Assembly (NCBI RefSeq): GCF_900446215.1
Contig: NZ_UAQZ01000001.1
Span: 558,001 to 622,000 of the forward strand
Origin: Burkholderia cenocepacia
GTDB taxonomy: Bacteria; Pseudomonadota; Gammaproteobacteria; Burkholderiales; Burkholderiaceae
Length of the DNA: 64,000 nt
Direction of reading: 5' to 3'
In this document: positions 40,206-51,363 of the stretch, in pieces
How positions within the stretch are numbered: the first letter of the stretch is position 1
Layout of the letters: the number at the start of each line of letters is the position of its first letter
Translations under genes and position numbers: made by a program
Notes under the pieces: generated by a model
Databases searched by the model: none
What the model was told of the DNA's origin: nothing
The model's input: the letters and a program-made list of their open reading frames with translations, nothing else

Positions 40206-41777
40206 CTATCGGATGGGCTCGACGCGAGCAGTAGGCGGCAGCGATGGTGCGACGTTCCACGGGAGCAGTTCGTCGACCCGGTTGGCCGGATGGTCGGCGA
40301 TGCGCTCGAGCACGTAGGCGAGATACGCCTCGGGATCGAGGCCGTTCAGACGTGCCGTGCCGATCAGGCTGTACATCGCGGCGGCACGTTCGCCGCCAGA
40401 GTCGGCGCCGGCGAACAGATAGTTCCGCCGTCCGAGAGCGACGCCTCGCAATGCTCGCTCGGCGATCAGGTTGTCGATCTCCGTACACCCATCGCTGCAG
40501 TAGTAGACGAGCGCCGGCCAGCGATTCAGCGCGTACCGAATCGCCTTGGTCGTGTCAGATTTTGCAGAGAGCGTGGCAAGCGTCGCTTCGAACCAGCGCT
40601 TCATGTCGTCGAGTAGCGGCACCGCCCGCGCTTGGCGCACACTGCGCCGTTCGTCGGGCGGCTTGCCGCGGATCTGCTCTTCGATCTTGTAGAGCGCACC
40701 GATCCGCCGCAGCGCCTCCTCCGTCACGGCGTTGGGGCGCACCGCATGCAGGTCGTGGATCTTCCGGCGCGCGTGAGCCATACATGCGGCTTCCTGGACG
40801 CGGCCGTCGAGATACAGCTCGGCATAGCCAGCGAACGCGTCAGCCTGCAGCACGCCGGCGAAGTCAGCGAGATGTCGCTGCGGATGCTCACCACGGCGAT
40901 CAGGCGTGTAGGCGAACCAGGCCGCCGGCGGTTCGTCGGAGCCACTCTGCCGATCATCGCGCACGTAGACCCAGAGGCGTCCTGTCTTCGTACGACCGTT
41001 GCCCGGCACCAGCACCGGTAGCGGAGTGTCGTCCGCATGCACCTTACCGCAGGCCAACGTGTAGCGGCGCACGGCGTCGACCAACGGTGCGAGCAGCGCC
41101 GTGATGCTACCCATCCAGTAGCCCATCGCGCCGGGATCGATCTCGACGCCGTCACGCGCGTACATCACCGCCTGGCGGTGCAGCGGGAGGTGGTATGCGA
41201 ACTTCGACACGGCGATGTGGGCGAGCAGCGCCGGACCCGGGATGCCCCGATCGATTGGGCGGCTCGGCGCCGCGGCCTGCACGATGCGGTCACAGCGCGC
41301 GCAGGCCAGCTTCGGGCGGCGATGACGGATCACACGGAAGTGCGCACGCACGTATTCGAGTTGCTCCGCGATGTCTTCGCCCAACGGCTTGAGCTGCCCA
41401 CCGCAATCGGGGCAGTCATCATCGGCGGGCAGATGGACGCGCTCTTCGCGTTCAAGATGTCCGGGTAGCGGCTTGCGGCTCGCACCTTCGCGGCGCGGCC
41501 GCTTTGCCTCGGGAGCGGCAGACGCATCGGCGGCGCCTTCGTCAGCCTGCAGATCCTCCAGCCGCAATTCGAGCTGTTCGATCTGGAGATCTAGTTTCTC
41601 CGATTTCCGGCCGAACTGCATTCGGCGCAGTTTCGCGATCGTGAGCTTCAGATGCTCGATTTCGAGAGCCCGCGACGAGAGCTGCTTTCGCAGCTCAGCT
41701 ACCTGAGCATCACGCTCAAGCAGCAACGCTCTCAGAGCGTTGATGTCGTCGGGCAGCGCGGTCGAGGTTGATTCCAT
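40206..41777 (-). CDS. tnpC: IS66 family transposase TnpC
   Basis: A 523-residue DDE transposase. It has an N-terminal leucine-zipper-like coiled coil (residues 15-80), a zinc-binding pair (CPDCGG and CARCD), then the IS66 catalytic domain with DD residues in HADDTPLPV and DAFAGYAELY and the glutamate in ERALRGVALGRRNYLF. The IS66 C-terminal segment (LAYVLERIADHPANRVDELLPW) is complete, so the transposase looks functional. Confidence 0.96.
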   Translation of the reverse strand: MESTSTALPDDINALRALLLERDAQVAELRKQLSSRALEIEHLKLTIAKLRRMQFGRKSEKLDLQIEQLELRLEDLQADEGAADASAAPEAKRPRREGASRKPLPGHLEREERVHLPADDDCPDCGGQLKPLGEDIAEQLEYVRAHFRVIRHRRPKLACARCDRIVQAAAPSRPIDRGIPGPALLAHIAVSKFAYHLPLHRQAVMYARDGVEIDPGAMGYWMGSITALLAPLVDAVRRYTLACGKVHADDTPLPVLVPGNGRTKTGRLWVYVRDDRQSGSDEPPAAWFAYTPDRRGEHPQRHLADFAGVLQADAFAGYAELYLDGRVQEAACMAHARRKIHDLHAVRPNAVTEEALRRIGALYKIEEQIRGKPPDERRSVRQARAVPLLDDMKRWFEATLATLSAKSDTTKAIRYALNRWPALVYYCSDGCTEIDNLIAERALRGVALGRRNYLFAGADSGGERAAAMYSLIGTARLNGLDPEAYLAYVLERIADHPANRVDELLPWNVAPSLPPTARVEPIR

Positions 41778-41828
41778 GAGGACAGTTTACGACTGCCCGC
41801 GATCACGCGAACGCCAGTTAACAATGGT

Positions 41829-42176
41829 TTACAGCGCGCTACGTGGACGCACGGCTTCGACCGGCTGTCGCCAATCGAAGCCCTCGAGCAACAACGACAG
41901 CTGCGCGGTTGTCAGCGCGACCACACCAGAGTCGGCACGGGGCCAAGCAAAGCGTCCTTTTTCGAGCCGCTTCGCCAATAAACATAGCCCGCCGTCGCTC
42001 CAATACAAGCACTTCAGCAGGTCACCGCGCTTGCCCCGGAACACGAACACGTGTCCAGAGAACGGATCTTTCTCCAGCACCGTCTGTACCTTCGCGGCCA
42101 ACGAATTGAAGCCGCATCGCATATCGGTGACGCCCGCCGCGATCCAGATCCGCGTGTTTTGAGGCAGACCGATCAT
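41829..42176 (-). CDS. tnpB: IS66 family accessory protein TnpB (Orf2)
   Basis: A 115-residue IS66 Orf2 protein, needed for efficient transposition but of unclear biochemical role. The core [36 protein letters not shown] and RLEKGRF are characteristic. Its ATG overlaps the tnpA stop by four bases. Confidence 0.95.
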   Translation of the reverse strand: MIGLPQNTRIWIAAGVTDMRCGFNSLAAKVQTVLEKDPFSGHVFVFRGKRGDLLKCLYWSDGGLCLLAKRLEKGRFAWPRADSGVVALTTAQLSLLLEGFDWRQPVEAVRPRSAL

Positions 42177-42586
42177 CGTAGAATGCGATCGAGAACAGAA
42201 CGCAGCACGTCGGGGTCCGGCGCGCCTTCGATGCGAATCGACGTCTTGCCATGCTGAATCTGGATCGAGCCGGACGGTATGTTGTCGGTCTCAGTCGGCA
42301 CCTCGAGCGCCATCGACGGCTGAGACGGTTCGTTGACGACAACCGGCAGCATTGCGTCTGGAATCGCATCGTCCGTTAGCAGGCCTTGCGCATGGAGGCG
42401 GCGCCATGCCCACACCTGATTGGCATTGATGCCGTTCTCGCGAGCAACACGGGCGACCGACGCGCCGGGCTCGAATGTCAGCGCGACGATGGTCCGCTTC
42501 CATTCCGTCGGATGTCGGCGAGTTTGCCGTTTCGGCGGGATCTCGACTGTCTGAGTCACTCTGTCCACAACTCCTATCGTGGACAC
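42173..42586 (-). CDS. tnpA: IS66 family DNA-binding protein TnpA (Orf1)
   Basis: A 137-residue helix-turn-helix protein of the IS66/IS3-Orf1 type ([22 protein letters not shown]). The start taken is GTG at 42586. An ATG slightly upstream is in another frame. It is the first gene of the element and is translationally coupled to tnpB. Confidence 0.88.
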   Translation of the reverse strand: MSTIGVVDRVTQTVEIPPKRQTRRHPTEWKRTIVALTFEPGASVARVARENGINANQVWAWRRLHAQGLLTDDAIPDAMLPVVVNEPSQPSMALEVPTETDNIPSGSIQIQHGKTSIRIEGAPDPDVLRSVLDRILR

Positions 42587-42666
42587 GACCGGTCATTCGT
42601 GTCCTTCACAGGACATCATGGCACTCGTCACCGAGCGTTCACAGACGGTACTGGTCTCGTGCTTAC

Positions 42667-43322
42667 TGCCGACCGAGGTCAACGCCAGCTACTACTGGGC
42701 CAACCAGTTGTCGTCGCAACATGGCGGGCACGCGATGTACACCGGCATCCAGCCGCGCACCCGCGGCACCAACGTGGTGATCTTCAGCGCGTTCGGCACC
42801 GGCACGGCGCCGCTGTCGGCGAATTGCCGCGGCGGCGCCGACGGCGGTTCCGGCACGTCGTGCTCGATCGCCTACCCGTGGAAAACCGGCCATGCCTATC
42901 GGCTGCAGGTCACCGTGACGCAGGCCAATCGCAGCGACGGGCGCTCGACCGTCGACGGCTTCATCACGGACGTCGCCACCGGCGCCACGACGCCGACCGG
43001 CAGCATCGCGGTGCCGGCGGACTGGGGCGGCCTGTCGAGTTCGGCTTATCTGTTCGACGAATACTTTCCGTTCAATGCTGCGTCGAAGGACCCGATGCAG
43101 CGGCCATGCGTGCCGTACGCGCGCTACATGACGTCACTGCCGCATTTCTACCTGAAGGATGTGGACTACCCGACGACCGAGCGGTCGATCCGGCTGAATA
43201 CGGGGAAGGACAAGTGCGCGGTGCTGTCGGGCACACCGAACGCGCGGGCCACGCTGGTCAACACGACGACCTATCAGCTCGAGAACGGCTTCCTGCCCGG
43301 GAGCCCGGGCGCGCCGAAATAA
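42667..43322 (+). pseudogene. 3' fragment of the IS-split secreted protein gene
   Basis: From 42675 this continues the 39995 gene in frame, giving an ancestral product of 267 residues. The segment has YYWANQLSSQHGGHAMYTGIQP, a repeated-cysteine loop (NCRGGADGGSGTSC) and a C-terminal part with further cysteines. It resembles DUF3472-type secreted proteins, a tentative match from memory. The IS end supplies in-frame ATGs (42579, 42618), so a product without signal peptide could still be made. The function of the intact protein is unknown. Confidence 0.85.
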
Positions 43323-43341
43323 CAGGCGGACGCGGAAAACA

Positions 43342-43368
43342 AAAAACCCGGCACAGAGCCGGGTTTTT
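43342..43368. terminator. Bidirectional terminator after the split gene
   Basis: AAAAACCCGGC, loop ACAGA, GCCGGGTTTTT form an 11-bp perfect stem with T tracts on both strands. It ends the split gene on the plus strand and the initiator tRNA transcript on the minus strand. Confidence 0.92.
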
Positions 43369-43419
43369 CGTGGACGAAGTGCGCATCGGTCAATTGCGCC
43401 GCACATCGTCTGGTGTGCT

Positions 43420-43496
43420 TGGTTGCGGGGACAGGATTTGAACCTGTGACCTTCGGGTTATGAGCCCGACGAGCTGCCAGACTGCTCCACCCCGCG
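43420..43496 (-). tRNA. Initiator tRNA-fMet (CAT)
   Basis: A 77-base tRNA on the minus strand starting CGCGGGGTGGAGCAG and ending with an encoded CCA. The anticodon CAT is at 43462-43460. The mismatched first base pair (C1 with A72) and the three G-C pairs in the anticodon stem (GGG/CCC) mark it as the initiator. Confidence 0.97.
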
Positions 43497-43508
43497 TCAG
43501 AGAAATAA

Positions 43509-43537
43509 ATTATAGGGTGAGGAAGTACTCACGTCAA
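43509..43537 (-). promoter_or_regulatory. Promoter of the initiator tRNA gene
   Basis: Minus-strand -35 TTGACG (43537-43532), exact 17-base spacer and perfect -10 TATAAT (43514-43509). It starts transcription a few bases before the tRNA, as expected for a strong stable-RNA promoter. Confidence 0.88.
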
Positions 43538-43680
43538 TACTTTTGTCACAATTTCCGGTTCTGCTGCCCGAGCGGCGATGCGTGACACATGCGCGAGCCT
43601 GCATGACCTTGTGCGTTCGCACCCCATGCTCGCGGTAAGATGGCGGCCTTCGCATTCACGCCGCACGCACCCTCCCGTTC

Positions 43681-44457
43681 ATGAAAATCGCCACCTGGAA
43701 CGTCAACTCGCTCAACGTCCGCAAACAGCACGTGCTCGACTGGCTCGCGCAAAGCGGCACCGACGTACTGTGCCTGCAGGAGCTGAAGCTGCCGGACGAG
43801 AAATTCCCGCGCGCCGATCTCGAGGCGGCCGGCTACCGCAGCTGGTTCACGGGCCAGAAGACCTACAACGGTGTCGCGATCCTCGCGCGCGACACGCTCG
43901 TCGTCGACGAATCGGACGTCGTGCGCAACATCCCCGGCTTCGACGATCCGCAGCAGCGCGTGATCGCCGCGACGGTCGACGGCGTGCGCATCGTGTCCGC
44001 CTACTTCCCGAACGGCCAGGCGCTCGACTCCGACAAGTTCGTCTACAAGATGCAGTGGCTCGACGCGCTGCAGGCGTGGCTGCGCACCGAGCTGCAACGC
44101 TACCCGAAGCTCGCGCTGCTCGGCGACTACAACATCGCGCCGGAAGACCGCGACGTGCACGATCCGGCGAAATGGGAAGGCCAGAACCTCGTGTCGCCGC
44201 AGGAGCGTGCGCACTTCGCGCAGCTGATCGAACTCGGCTTCGTCGATGCGTTCCGCCGCTTCGAGCAGCCCGAGAAAACCTTCACGTGGTGGGACTACCG
44301 GATGATGGCATTCCGCCGCAACGCGGGGCTGCGCATCGACCACATCCTGCTGTCGCCGGAACTCGCGGCGACCTGCGCGTCGTGCGAAGTCGATCGCACG
44401 CCGCGCACGTGGGAGCAGCCGTCCGACCACACGCCCGTCGTCGCGATCGTCGGCTGA
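43681..44457 (+). CDS. xthA: Exodeoxyribonuclease III (AP endonuclease)
   Basis: A 258-residue Mg-dependent exonuclease/AP endonuclease of base-excision repair. Catalytic segments are visible: KIATWNVNSLN, CLQELKLPD (the metal-binding glutamate), GDYNIAPED, TWWDYR and SDHTPVVA. Length fits the E. coli type (268). It starts at ATG 43681 without an evident Shine-Dalgarno. Confidence 0.96.
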   Translation: MKIATWNVNSLNVRKQHVLDWLAQSGTDVLCLQELKLPDEKFPRADLEAAGYRSWFTGQKTYNGVAILARDTLVVDESDVVRNIPGFDDPQQRVIAATVDGVRIVSAYFPNGQALDSDKFVYKMQWLDALQAWLRTELQRYPKLALLGDYNIAPEDRDVHDPAKWEGQNLVSPQERAHFAQLIELGFVDAFRRFEQPEKTFTWWDYRMMAFRRNAGLRIDHILLSPELAATCASCEVDRTPRTWEQPSDHTPVVAIVG

Positions 44458-44476
44458 TCTTCGGGCCCGCGCGCGA

Positions 44477-46585
44477 TCAGCGCCGCGCGGGCGCCGGCCC
44501 GAGATGGGCCCACAGGAAGCCGAATTCGGCCGCATCGGCTTCCGCGCGTTCGAGATCGTCCGCGCTGCCGTGGCCGCCGTCGGTGTTCTCCCAGTACCAC
44601 ACCCGTTCGTGACCGAGCGCCTGCATGCGCGCCGCCATCTTGCGCGCATGCGCGGGATGCACGCGGTCGTCGCGGGTCGACGTCGTCAGCAACAACGGCG
44701 GATACACGACCCCTTCGCGCACCCGGTGATACGGCGAATACGCGGCCAGCGCCGCGCCTTCGCGCGGATCGTCCGGGTCGCCGTATTCGTCGAGCCATGC
44801 GGCGCCCGCGTGCAGCTTCGGATAGCGCTGCATGTCCAGCAGCGGCACGCGGCACAGCACCGCGCCGAACAGCTCCGGCCGCTGCATCATGCACGCGGCG
44901 ACCAGCAGCCCGCCGTTGCTGCCGCCCTCGATCCCGAGCTGGGCGGCACTCGTCACGCCGGTCGCGGCCAGATCCTCGGCGACCGCGATGAAATCGTCGA
45001 ACGAACGCTGACGATGTTCACGCTGCGCGTCGGTGTGCCAGCGCGGCCCGAATTCGCCGCCGCCGCGGATGTGCGCGAACGCCATCACGCCGCCGCGTTC
45101 GAGCCATCCGATGCCGAACGCATCGCTGTAGCCCGGCAGGTTCGGGATCGCAAAACCGCCATAGCCCGACAGCAGGCATGGCCGGGCGACGCGCGCCCCG
45201 CCCGGCGGTGCGTCGAGCGCATCGCGCGGCCCGATCAGCGTGTACGGCACCACCGTGCCGTCCCGCGAACGCGCGCTCGCGCGGCGGACGACCAGCCCGG
45301 CCGCGTCGAACTGCACCGGCGGCCGGTCGAGCAGCACGCGGCGCGACGGCGCATCGTCCGCGCGATCGGCCAGATCGGCCAGCCAGCATTCGGGCGGATC
45401 GAGGTAGGTGTCGACGTCGACGTACACCTCGTCGTTCAGCGTCGACTCGACGGGCTCGACGTCGATCTGCGCATCGCCCGGCCAGTCGAACGGCCGCGCA
45501 TCCCACGTCCACGACCCGTCGTCGGCCTGCCGCGGCTGCCACAGCATCGTACGGTTGTGCACGTCGTCGAGCCAGCTCGCGATCAGCGTCGTGCGCGTGT
45601 GCGTCCACGTACAGGCGGACGTGGTCGGCCGCGGTGCGAACAGCGTCGTGAATTCGCGCGCGCCGGCGAGGAACGCCTGCTCGCGAATCGCCAGCAGCGA
45701 GCCGCCCGCGTGGCGCACACCGTCGCAATCCCAGTCGAGGCGCGGCTCCAGCACGAGCCAGCCTTCCCAGAACCCGACCTCGACATGCGTCGGCACGTCG
45801 TAGCGCGCCCATTCGCCCGCGTCGGTCAGCCGGTACGCGTGCGCGTCGAAGAAATCGACGCTGCGCCACGCAACGTGGCGGCGGTCGATCGGGTCGTACC
45901 ATGCACCCGCGCTGATGTCGTCCGGCTCGCCGCTGAACACGACGGGCGCGTCGGCGAGCGCCGTGCCGCGCACCCAGCGCCGCGCTTCATACGGATAACC
46001 GGCCGCGGTCGCATGCGCTTCGCCGCGATCCCAGCTCACGTACACGGTGTCGCGGTCGATCCAGCCGACCGTATGATGGCCCGGCGCGTCGATCGTGAAG
46101 CCGCCGTCCACGAACCGGCGCTCGACGAGATCGAATTCGCGCACGACGACCGCATCGGCGCCGCCCGGCGACAGCGACAGCAGCACGCGATCGCCGTCCG
46201 GATACAGGATCGCCTCCTGCTCGAACACCCACGACTCGCCCTCTTCGGCGCCGAGCGCGTCGACGTCGAGCAGCGTCTCCCACGCAGGTTGGCCGGCACG
46301 CCAGTCGGCCCAGCGCGTGCGGCGCCACAGTCCCTTCGGATGAAGATCGTCCTGCCACAGGTCGTACGCCCAGTCGCGCCAGCGGGTCGGAATCACCGGG
46401 CGTTCACGCGGCAGATACGCTTTCGCGAGACGCGCGGTCAGCGCGCGATAGGCATCGTCGTCGCGCAGCGCGGCGCGCGTACGCGCATTCTGCTCGTCGA
46501 CCCACGTGCGGGCGCGCTTGCTGTCGAGCGCTTCGAGGAAACGGAACGGGTCGGCCCCGGCGGGCCAGCGGAAGGATTCGGACAT
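44477..46585 (-). CDS. S9 family (prolyl oligopeptidase-like) serine peptidase
   Basis: A 702-residue cytosolic protein with an N-terminal seven-bladed propeller and a C-terminal alpha/beta hydrolase. The catalytic serine is in GGSNGG, with the aspartate in STRDDRVHPAH and the histidine in TDGGHGSA, the order expected for prolyl oligopeptidases. It begins MSESFRWPAGADPFRFLE at ATG 46585, seven codons inside a slightly longer frame. No signal peptide. It lies on the ntrC strand, but with an 88-base gap. Confidence 0.93.
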   Translation of the reverse strand: MSESFRWPAGADPFRFLEALDSKRARTWVDEQNARTRAALRDDDAYRALTARLAKAYLPRERPVIPTRWRDWAYDLWQDDLHPKGLWRRTRWADWRAGQPAWETLLDVDALGAEEGESWVFEQEAILYPDGDRVLLSLSPGGADAVVVREFDLVERRFVDGGFTIDAPGHHTVGWIDRDTVYVSWDRGEAHATAAGYPYEARRWVRGTALADAPVVFSGEPDDISAGAWYDPIDRRHVAWRSVDFFDAHAYRLTDAGEWARYDVPTHVEVGFWEGWLVLEPRLDWDCDGVRHAGGSLLAIREQAFLAGAREFTTLFAPRPTTSACTWTHTRTTLIASWLDDVHNRTMLWQPRQADDGSWTWDARPFDWPGDAQIDVEPVESTLNDEVYVDVDTYLDPPECWLADLADRADDAPSRRVLLDRPPVQFDAAGLVVRRASARSRDGTVVPYTLIGPRDALDAPPGGARVARPCLLSGYGGFAIPNLPGYSDAFGIGWLERGGVMAFAHIRGGGEFGPRWHTDAQREHRQRSFDDFIAVAEDLAATGVTSAAQLGIEGGSNGGLLVAACMMQRPELFGAVLCRVPLLDMQRYPKLHAGAAWLDEYGDPDDPREGAALAAYSPYHRVREGVVYPPLLLTTSTRDDRVHPAHARKMAARMQALGHERVWYWENTDGGHGSADDLERAEADAAEFGFLWAHLGPAPARR

Positions 46586-46673
46586 GGAGGATCGGCGGAA
46601 TGGCAAGCTGCATGCAAACCGCGATTATGTCCGATCGCGGCAGGCGCGGGCCCGCGCCTGCCGCGAATCGTGC

Positions 46674-48200
<1,527 letters not shown>

Positions 48201-48237
48201 AGGTCGGTCAGATATGGGTGAATCGCAATGTCGCCGC

Positions 48238-49380
48238 TCAATGGTCGAGCGGCAGCAGGATCTGAAATTCGGTACGTCCGGGCCGGCTTTCGACCTCGAT
48301 CATCCCGTCGTGCTGCTGTACGAACGTCTGCGCGAGCGTGAGGCCGAGGCCGCTGCCGTCTTCGCGTCCGGACACGAGCGGGTAGAAGATCCGGTCGCGG
48401 ATCTCTTCCGGAATGCCGGGCCCGTTGTCGATCACGTGCAAGTCCAGTGCCAGCCGGTACAGGCGCTTGGCGATCGTCACCTTGCGCGCGATGCGCGTGC
48501 GCAGCTCGATCTTCGCGTCGCCCTGCGCGATCCGTTCGCGCAGCGCCTGCGCGGCGTTGCGCACGATGTTGAGCAGCGCCTGGATCAACTGCTCCTTGTC
48601 GCCGCGCAGGTCCGGCACGCTCACGTCGTAGTCGCGCTCGATCGTGAGCCCGCGCGGGAACTCCGCGAGCATCACCGCGCGCACGCGTTCGCACACTTCA
48701 TGAATGTTCACGTCGCCGACGATGTGCGGATGCCGGTGCGGCTCCAGCAACCGGTCGACGAGCGTCTGCAGGCGGTCGGACTCCTTGATGATCACCTGCG
48801 TGTATTCGCGCAACTCGCCGCGCTCGCGCTCGCCCAGCTCGAATTCGAGCAGCTGGGCTGCGCCGCGAATGCCGCCGAGCGGGTTCTTGATCTCGTGCGC
48901 GAGGTTGCGGATCAGTTGCTTGTTGACCGCGGTCAGGTCGTGGATGCGCTCTTCCCGATCGGTGCGCGACTGCCGTTCGTTCTCGAACAGCTCGACGAGC
49001 ACGAAATCGGGCGCGTTCTCGAGGAAGCCGACGATCGCATGCACGTGCAGCGGTTCGCGGCCGGGCCGGTCGAGCACGGTATCGAGATGCGTCGCGTGAA
49101 AGCGTTCCTCGCCGATCGCGGTGATCGTCGAGGCCAGCTCGTTCGCGTTCGGAAAAATCTCGCCCCACGGCCGCTGCGCGAGCTGCCGCCGCGAGATGTC
49201 GAGCATCGCCTCCGCGGACGGGTTCGCGAACGCGATCCGCAGCGTCTTGCGGTCGAGCACGATCACGACCGTCGGCAGCGCTTCGAGCCCCGCCAGCAGA
49301 CCCGAGCGCGAGAGCCGCTCGTCGTCCGTCAGTCGTTCGGGCTGCCCCGTTTTCGCCTTGATCAGATTCTTCAGAACCAT
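48238..49380 (-). CDS. ntrB: Nitrogen regulation sensor kinase NtrB (GlnL)
   Basis: A 380-residue soluble kinase/phosphatase that phosphorylates NtrC under nitrogen limitation and is controlled by PII. PAS domain at about 33-130, HisKA with phospho-acceptor H162 (RNLAHEIKNPLGGIRG), and HATPase with VIDNGPGIPEEIR and GREDGSGLGLTLAQT. No membrane segments. It is separated from glnA by a terminator and 161 bases. Confidence 0.96.
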   Translation of the reverse strand: MVLKNLIKAKTGQPERLTDDERLSRSGLLAGLEALPTVVIVLDRKTLRIAFANPSAEAMLDISRRQLAQRPWGEIFPNANELASTITAIGEERFHATHLDTVLDRPGREPLHVHAIVGFLENAPDFVLVELFENERQSRTDREERIHDLTAVNKQLIRNLAHEIKNPLGGIRGAAQLLEFELGERERGELREYTQVIIKESDRLQTLVDRLLEPHRHPHIVGDVNIHEVCERVRAVMLAEFPRGLTIERDYDVSVPDLRGDKEQLIQALLNIVRNAAQALRERIAQGDAKIELRTRIARKVTIAKRLYRLALDLHVIDNGPGIPEEIRDRIFYPLVSGREDGSGLGLTLAQTFVQQHDGMIEVESRPGRTEFQILLPLDH

Positions 49381-49430
49381 CTGCGTGCTTGTCGCGCCTC
49401 AACGGGCCAGAAAATGAAAATCGTCGGAAC

Positions 49431-49461
49431 AAAAAAGGGACGGCTGGACGCCGTCCCCTTT
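49431..49461 (-). terminator. Terminator between glnA and ntrB
   Basis: On the minus strand GGGACGGC, loop GTCCA, GCCGTCCC then T6. It lets glnA be expressed far above ntrBC while read-through can still feed the regulators. Confidence 0.92.
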
Positions 49462-49541
49462 CAGACTCCGCCGCTCCCGCCGCAAGCCGCGCGGCGGGAA
49501 CGAACCGGCATGACGGCGCTGAATCGAAGCGCCATCGCCGA

Positions 49542-50957
49542 TTAGAGCGAGTAGTACATCTCGAACTCGATCGGGTGCGTCGTCATGCGGAACTTCGCCA
49601 GCTCCTGCTCCTTCAGCGCGAGGTATGCGTCGAGCATGCTGTCCGTGAACACGCCGCCACGGGTCAGGAACTCGCGATCCTTGTCGAGTGCTTCGAGCGC
49701 CTGGTCGAGGCCCGCGCACACGGTCGGGATCTTTGCATCTTCTTCCGGCGGCAGGTCGTACAGGTTCTTGTCCGCTGCTTCGCCCGGATGGATCTTGTTC
49801 TGGATCCCGTCGAGGCCGGCCATCATCAGCGCCGAGAACAACAGGTACGGGTTCGCCATCGGATCCGGGAAGCGCGTTTCGATGCGGCGGCCCTTCGGGT
49901 TCGACACGTGCGGAATGCGGATCGATGCCGAACGGTTGCGCGCCGAGTAGGCGAGCTTGACCGGCGCTTCGAAGTGCGGGACCAGACGCTTGTACGAGTT
50001 CGTCGTCGGGTTCGTGATCGCGTTCAGCGCGCGAGCGTGCTTGATGATGCCGCCGATGTAGAACAGCGCCAGTTCCGACAGGCCGGCGTAGCCGTTGCCC
50101 GCGAACAGGTTCTGGCCGTCCTTCCAGATCGACTGGTGAACGTGCATGCCCGAACCGTTGTCGCCGACGACCGGCTTCGGCATGAACGTCGCCGTCTTGC
50201 CGTACGAGTGCGCGACGTTGTGGATGATGTACTTCGACCACTGCGTCCAGTCGGCGCGCTCGACCAGCGTCGAGAACTTCGTGCCGATTTCGTTCTGGCC
50301 CTGGCCCGCCACTTCGTGGTGGTGCACTTCGACCGGGATGCCGAGCTGTTCGAGCAGCAGGCACATTTCCGAACGCATGTCCTGGAACGTGTCGACCGGT
50401 GCGACCGGGAAGTAGCCGCCCTTCGTGCCCGGACGGTGGCCCGTGTTGCCGCCTTCGAATTCCTTGCCGGCCGACCACGGTGCTTCTTCCGAGTTGATCT
50501 TCACGAAGCAGCCCGACATGTCCGTGTTCCACTGGACCGAGTCGAAAATGAAGAATTCCGGTTCCGGACCGAAGTAGGCCGTGTCGCCGATGCCCGTGCT
50601 CTTCAGGTACGCTTCCGCGCGCTTCGCGAGCGAACGCGGATCGCGCTCGTAGCCCTTGCCGTCGGCCGGCTCGACCACGTCGCAGGTCAGCACGAGGGTC
50701 GACTCTTCATAGAACGGGTCGATGAAGGCAGCGTTCGGGTCCGGCATGAGCAGCATGTCCGACGCCTCGATGCCCTTCCAGCCCGCGATCGACGAACCGT
50801 CGAATGCATGGCCGCTTTCGAACTTGTCTTCGTCAAACGCCGAAACCGGCACCGACACGTGCTGTTCCTTGCCGCGCGTATCCGTGAAGCGGAAATCGAC
50901 AAACTTGACGTCCTCGTCCTTCACGAGCTGCATGACGTCGGCGACGGTTTTACTCAT
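49542..50957 (-). CDS. glnA: Glutamine synthetase, type I
   Basis: A 471-residue GSI-beta enzyme that condenses glutamate and ammonia. Markers are [17 protein letters not shown] near the N-terminus, the ATP/glutamate segments ([22 protein letters not shown]), and the adenylylation site tyrosine in NLYDLPPEE about 75 residues from the C-terminus. ATG 50957 ([12 protein letters not shown]) follows AGGAGAAGAGG. Expression is predicted from a sigma-54 promoter with NtrC enhancers. Confidence 0.97.
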   Translation of the reverse strand: MSKTVADVMQLVKDEDVKFVDFRFTDTRGKEQHVSVPVSAFDEDKFESGHAFDGSSIAGWKGIEASDMLLMPDPNAAFIDPFYEESTLVLTCDVVEPADGKGYERDPRSLAKRAEAYLKSTGIGDTAYFGPEPEFFIFDSVQWNTDMSGCFVKINSEEAPWSAGKEFEGGNTGHRPGTKGGYFPVAPVDTFQDMRSEMCLLLEQLGIPVEVHHHEVAGQGQNEIGTKFSTLVERADWTQWSKYIIHNVAHSYGKTATFMPKPVVGDNGSGMHVHQSIWKDGQNLFAGNGYAGLSELALFYIGGIIKHARALNAITNPTTNSYKRLVPHFEAPVKLAYSARNRSASIRIPHVSNPKGRRIETRFPDPMANPYLLFSALMMAGLDGIQNKIHPGEAADKNLYDLPPEEDAKIPTVCAGLDQALEALDKDREFLTRGGVFTDSMLDAYLALKEQELAKFRMTTHPIEFEMYYSL

Positions 50958-51069
50958 AACCTCTTCTCCTGATTGAACAATTCCGGCGGACTGGGAACCG
51001 CCTCGTTTATCGAGCTGACCGGGGTCTTGCTTTTGGCGCAGCGCGCCCCGATTCGACCGAATTCTATAT

Positions 51070-51085
51070 AGCAGCTTCCGTGCCA
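51070..51085 (-). promoter_or_regulatory. Sigma-54 promoter of glnA
   Basis: On the minus strand TGGCAC-GGAAG-CTGCT matches TGGCAC-N5-TTGCW at all but one position, with the GG and GC doublets correctly spaced. Transcription would begin near 51058, giving a leader of about 100 bases. Confidence 0.88.
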
Positions 51086-51182
51086 ACCATCGCAAAACCG
51101 ACGCGGATCGCGCCGTCCCGCGCCGCAGCGGGGCTCGCCTGCGCAATTGCAGGGCTCGGGGTCGCACCGACGCCGACGACAT

Positions 51183-51269
51183 CGCACCGCCTTGGTGCAA
51201 TCGGCGAGATGCGGCGGCGCGTCCGAATCATTCTGGTGCATGCGCGCCATTCTGCACCCTTTTGGTGAA
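51183..51269. promoter_or_regulatory. NtrC enhancer boxes upstream of glnA
   Basis: Two sites match TGCACC-N5-GGTGCA with one mismatch each: 51183-51199 (CGCACC/GGTGCA) and 51253-51269 (TGCACC/GGTGAA). A further half site GGTGCA lies at 51235-51240. They sit about 130 and 200 bases upstream of the predicted start, suitable for DNA-looping activation, and lie between glnA and the divergent rhodanese gene. Confidence 0.82.
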
Positions 51270-51363
51270 CCCGTGGCCCGCGCGTGCGCCGCAGGCCGCG
51301 CGGACGTCCGTGCCGTGCCGCCGCGCTAGAATGATCGTTTGACCGATACGGAGACTCCCTGCC

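Larger units (their letters stand above)
40151..42666 (-). mobile_element. IS66-family insertion sequence, intact, 2,516 bp
   Basis: The ends are GTAAGC at both termini. The 22-base terminal inverted repeats (40151-40172 and 42645-42666) match at 15 or more positions, including GTAAGC and CAGTACCGT. The flanking 8-bp TGCCGACC is perfectly duplicated (40143-40150 and 42667-42674). The element carries tnpA, tnpB and tnpC in the usual order on the minus strand with no frameshift. The intact ends and perfect duplication point to a recent insertion. I cannot name the exact IS. Confidence 0.96.
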
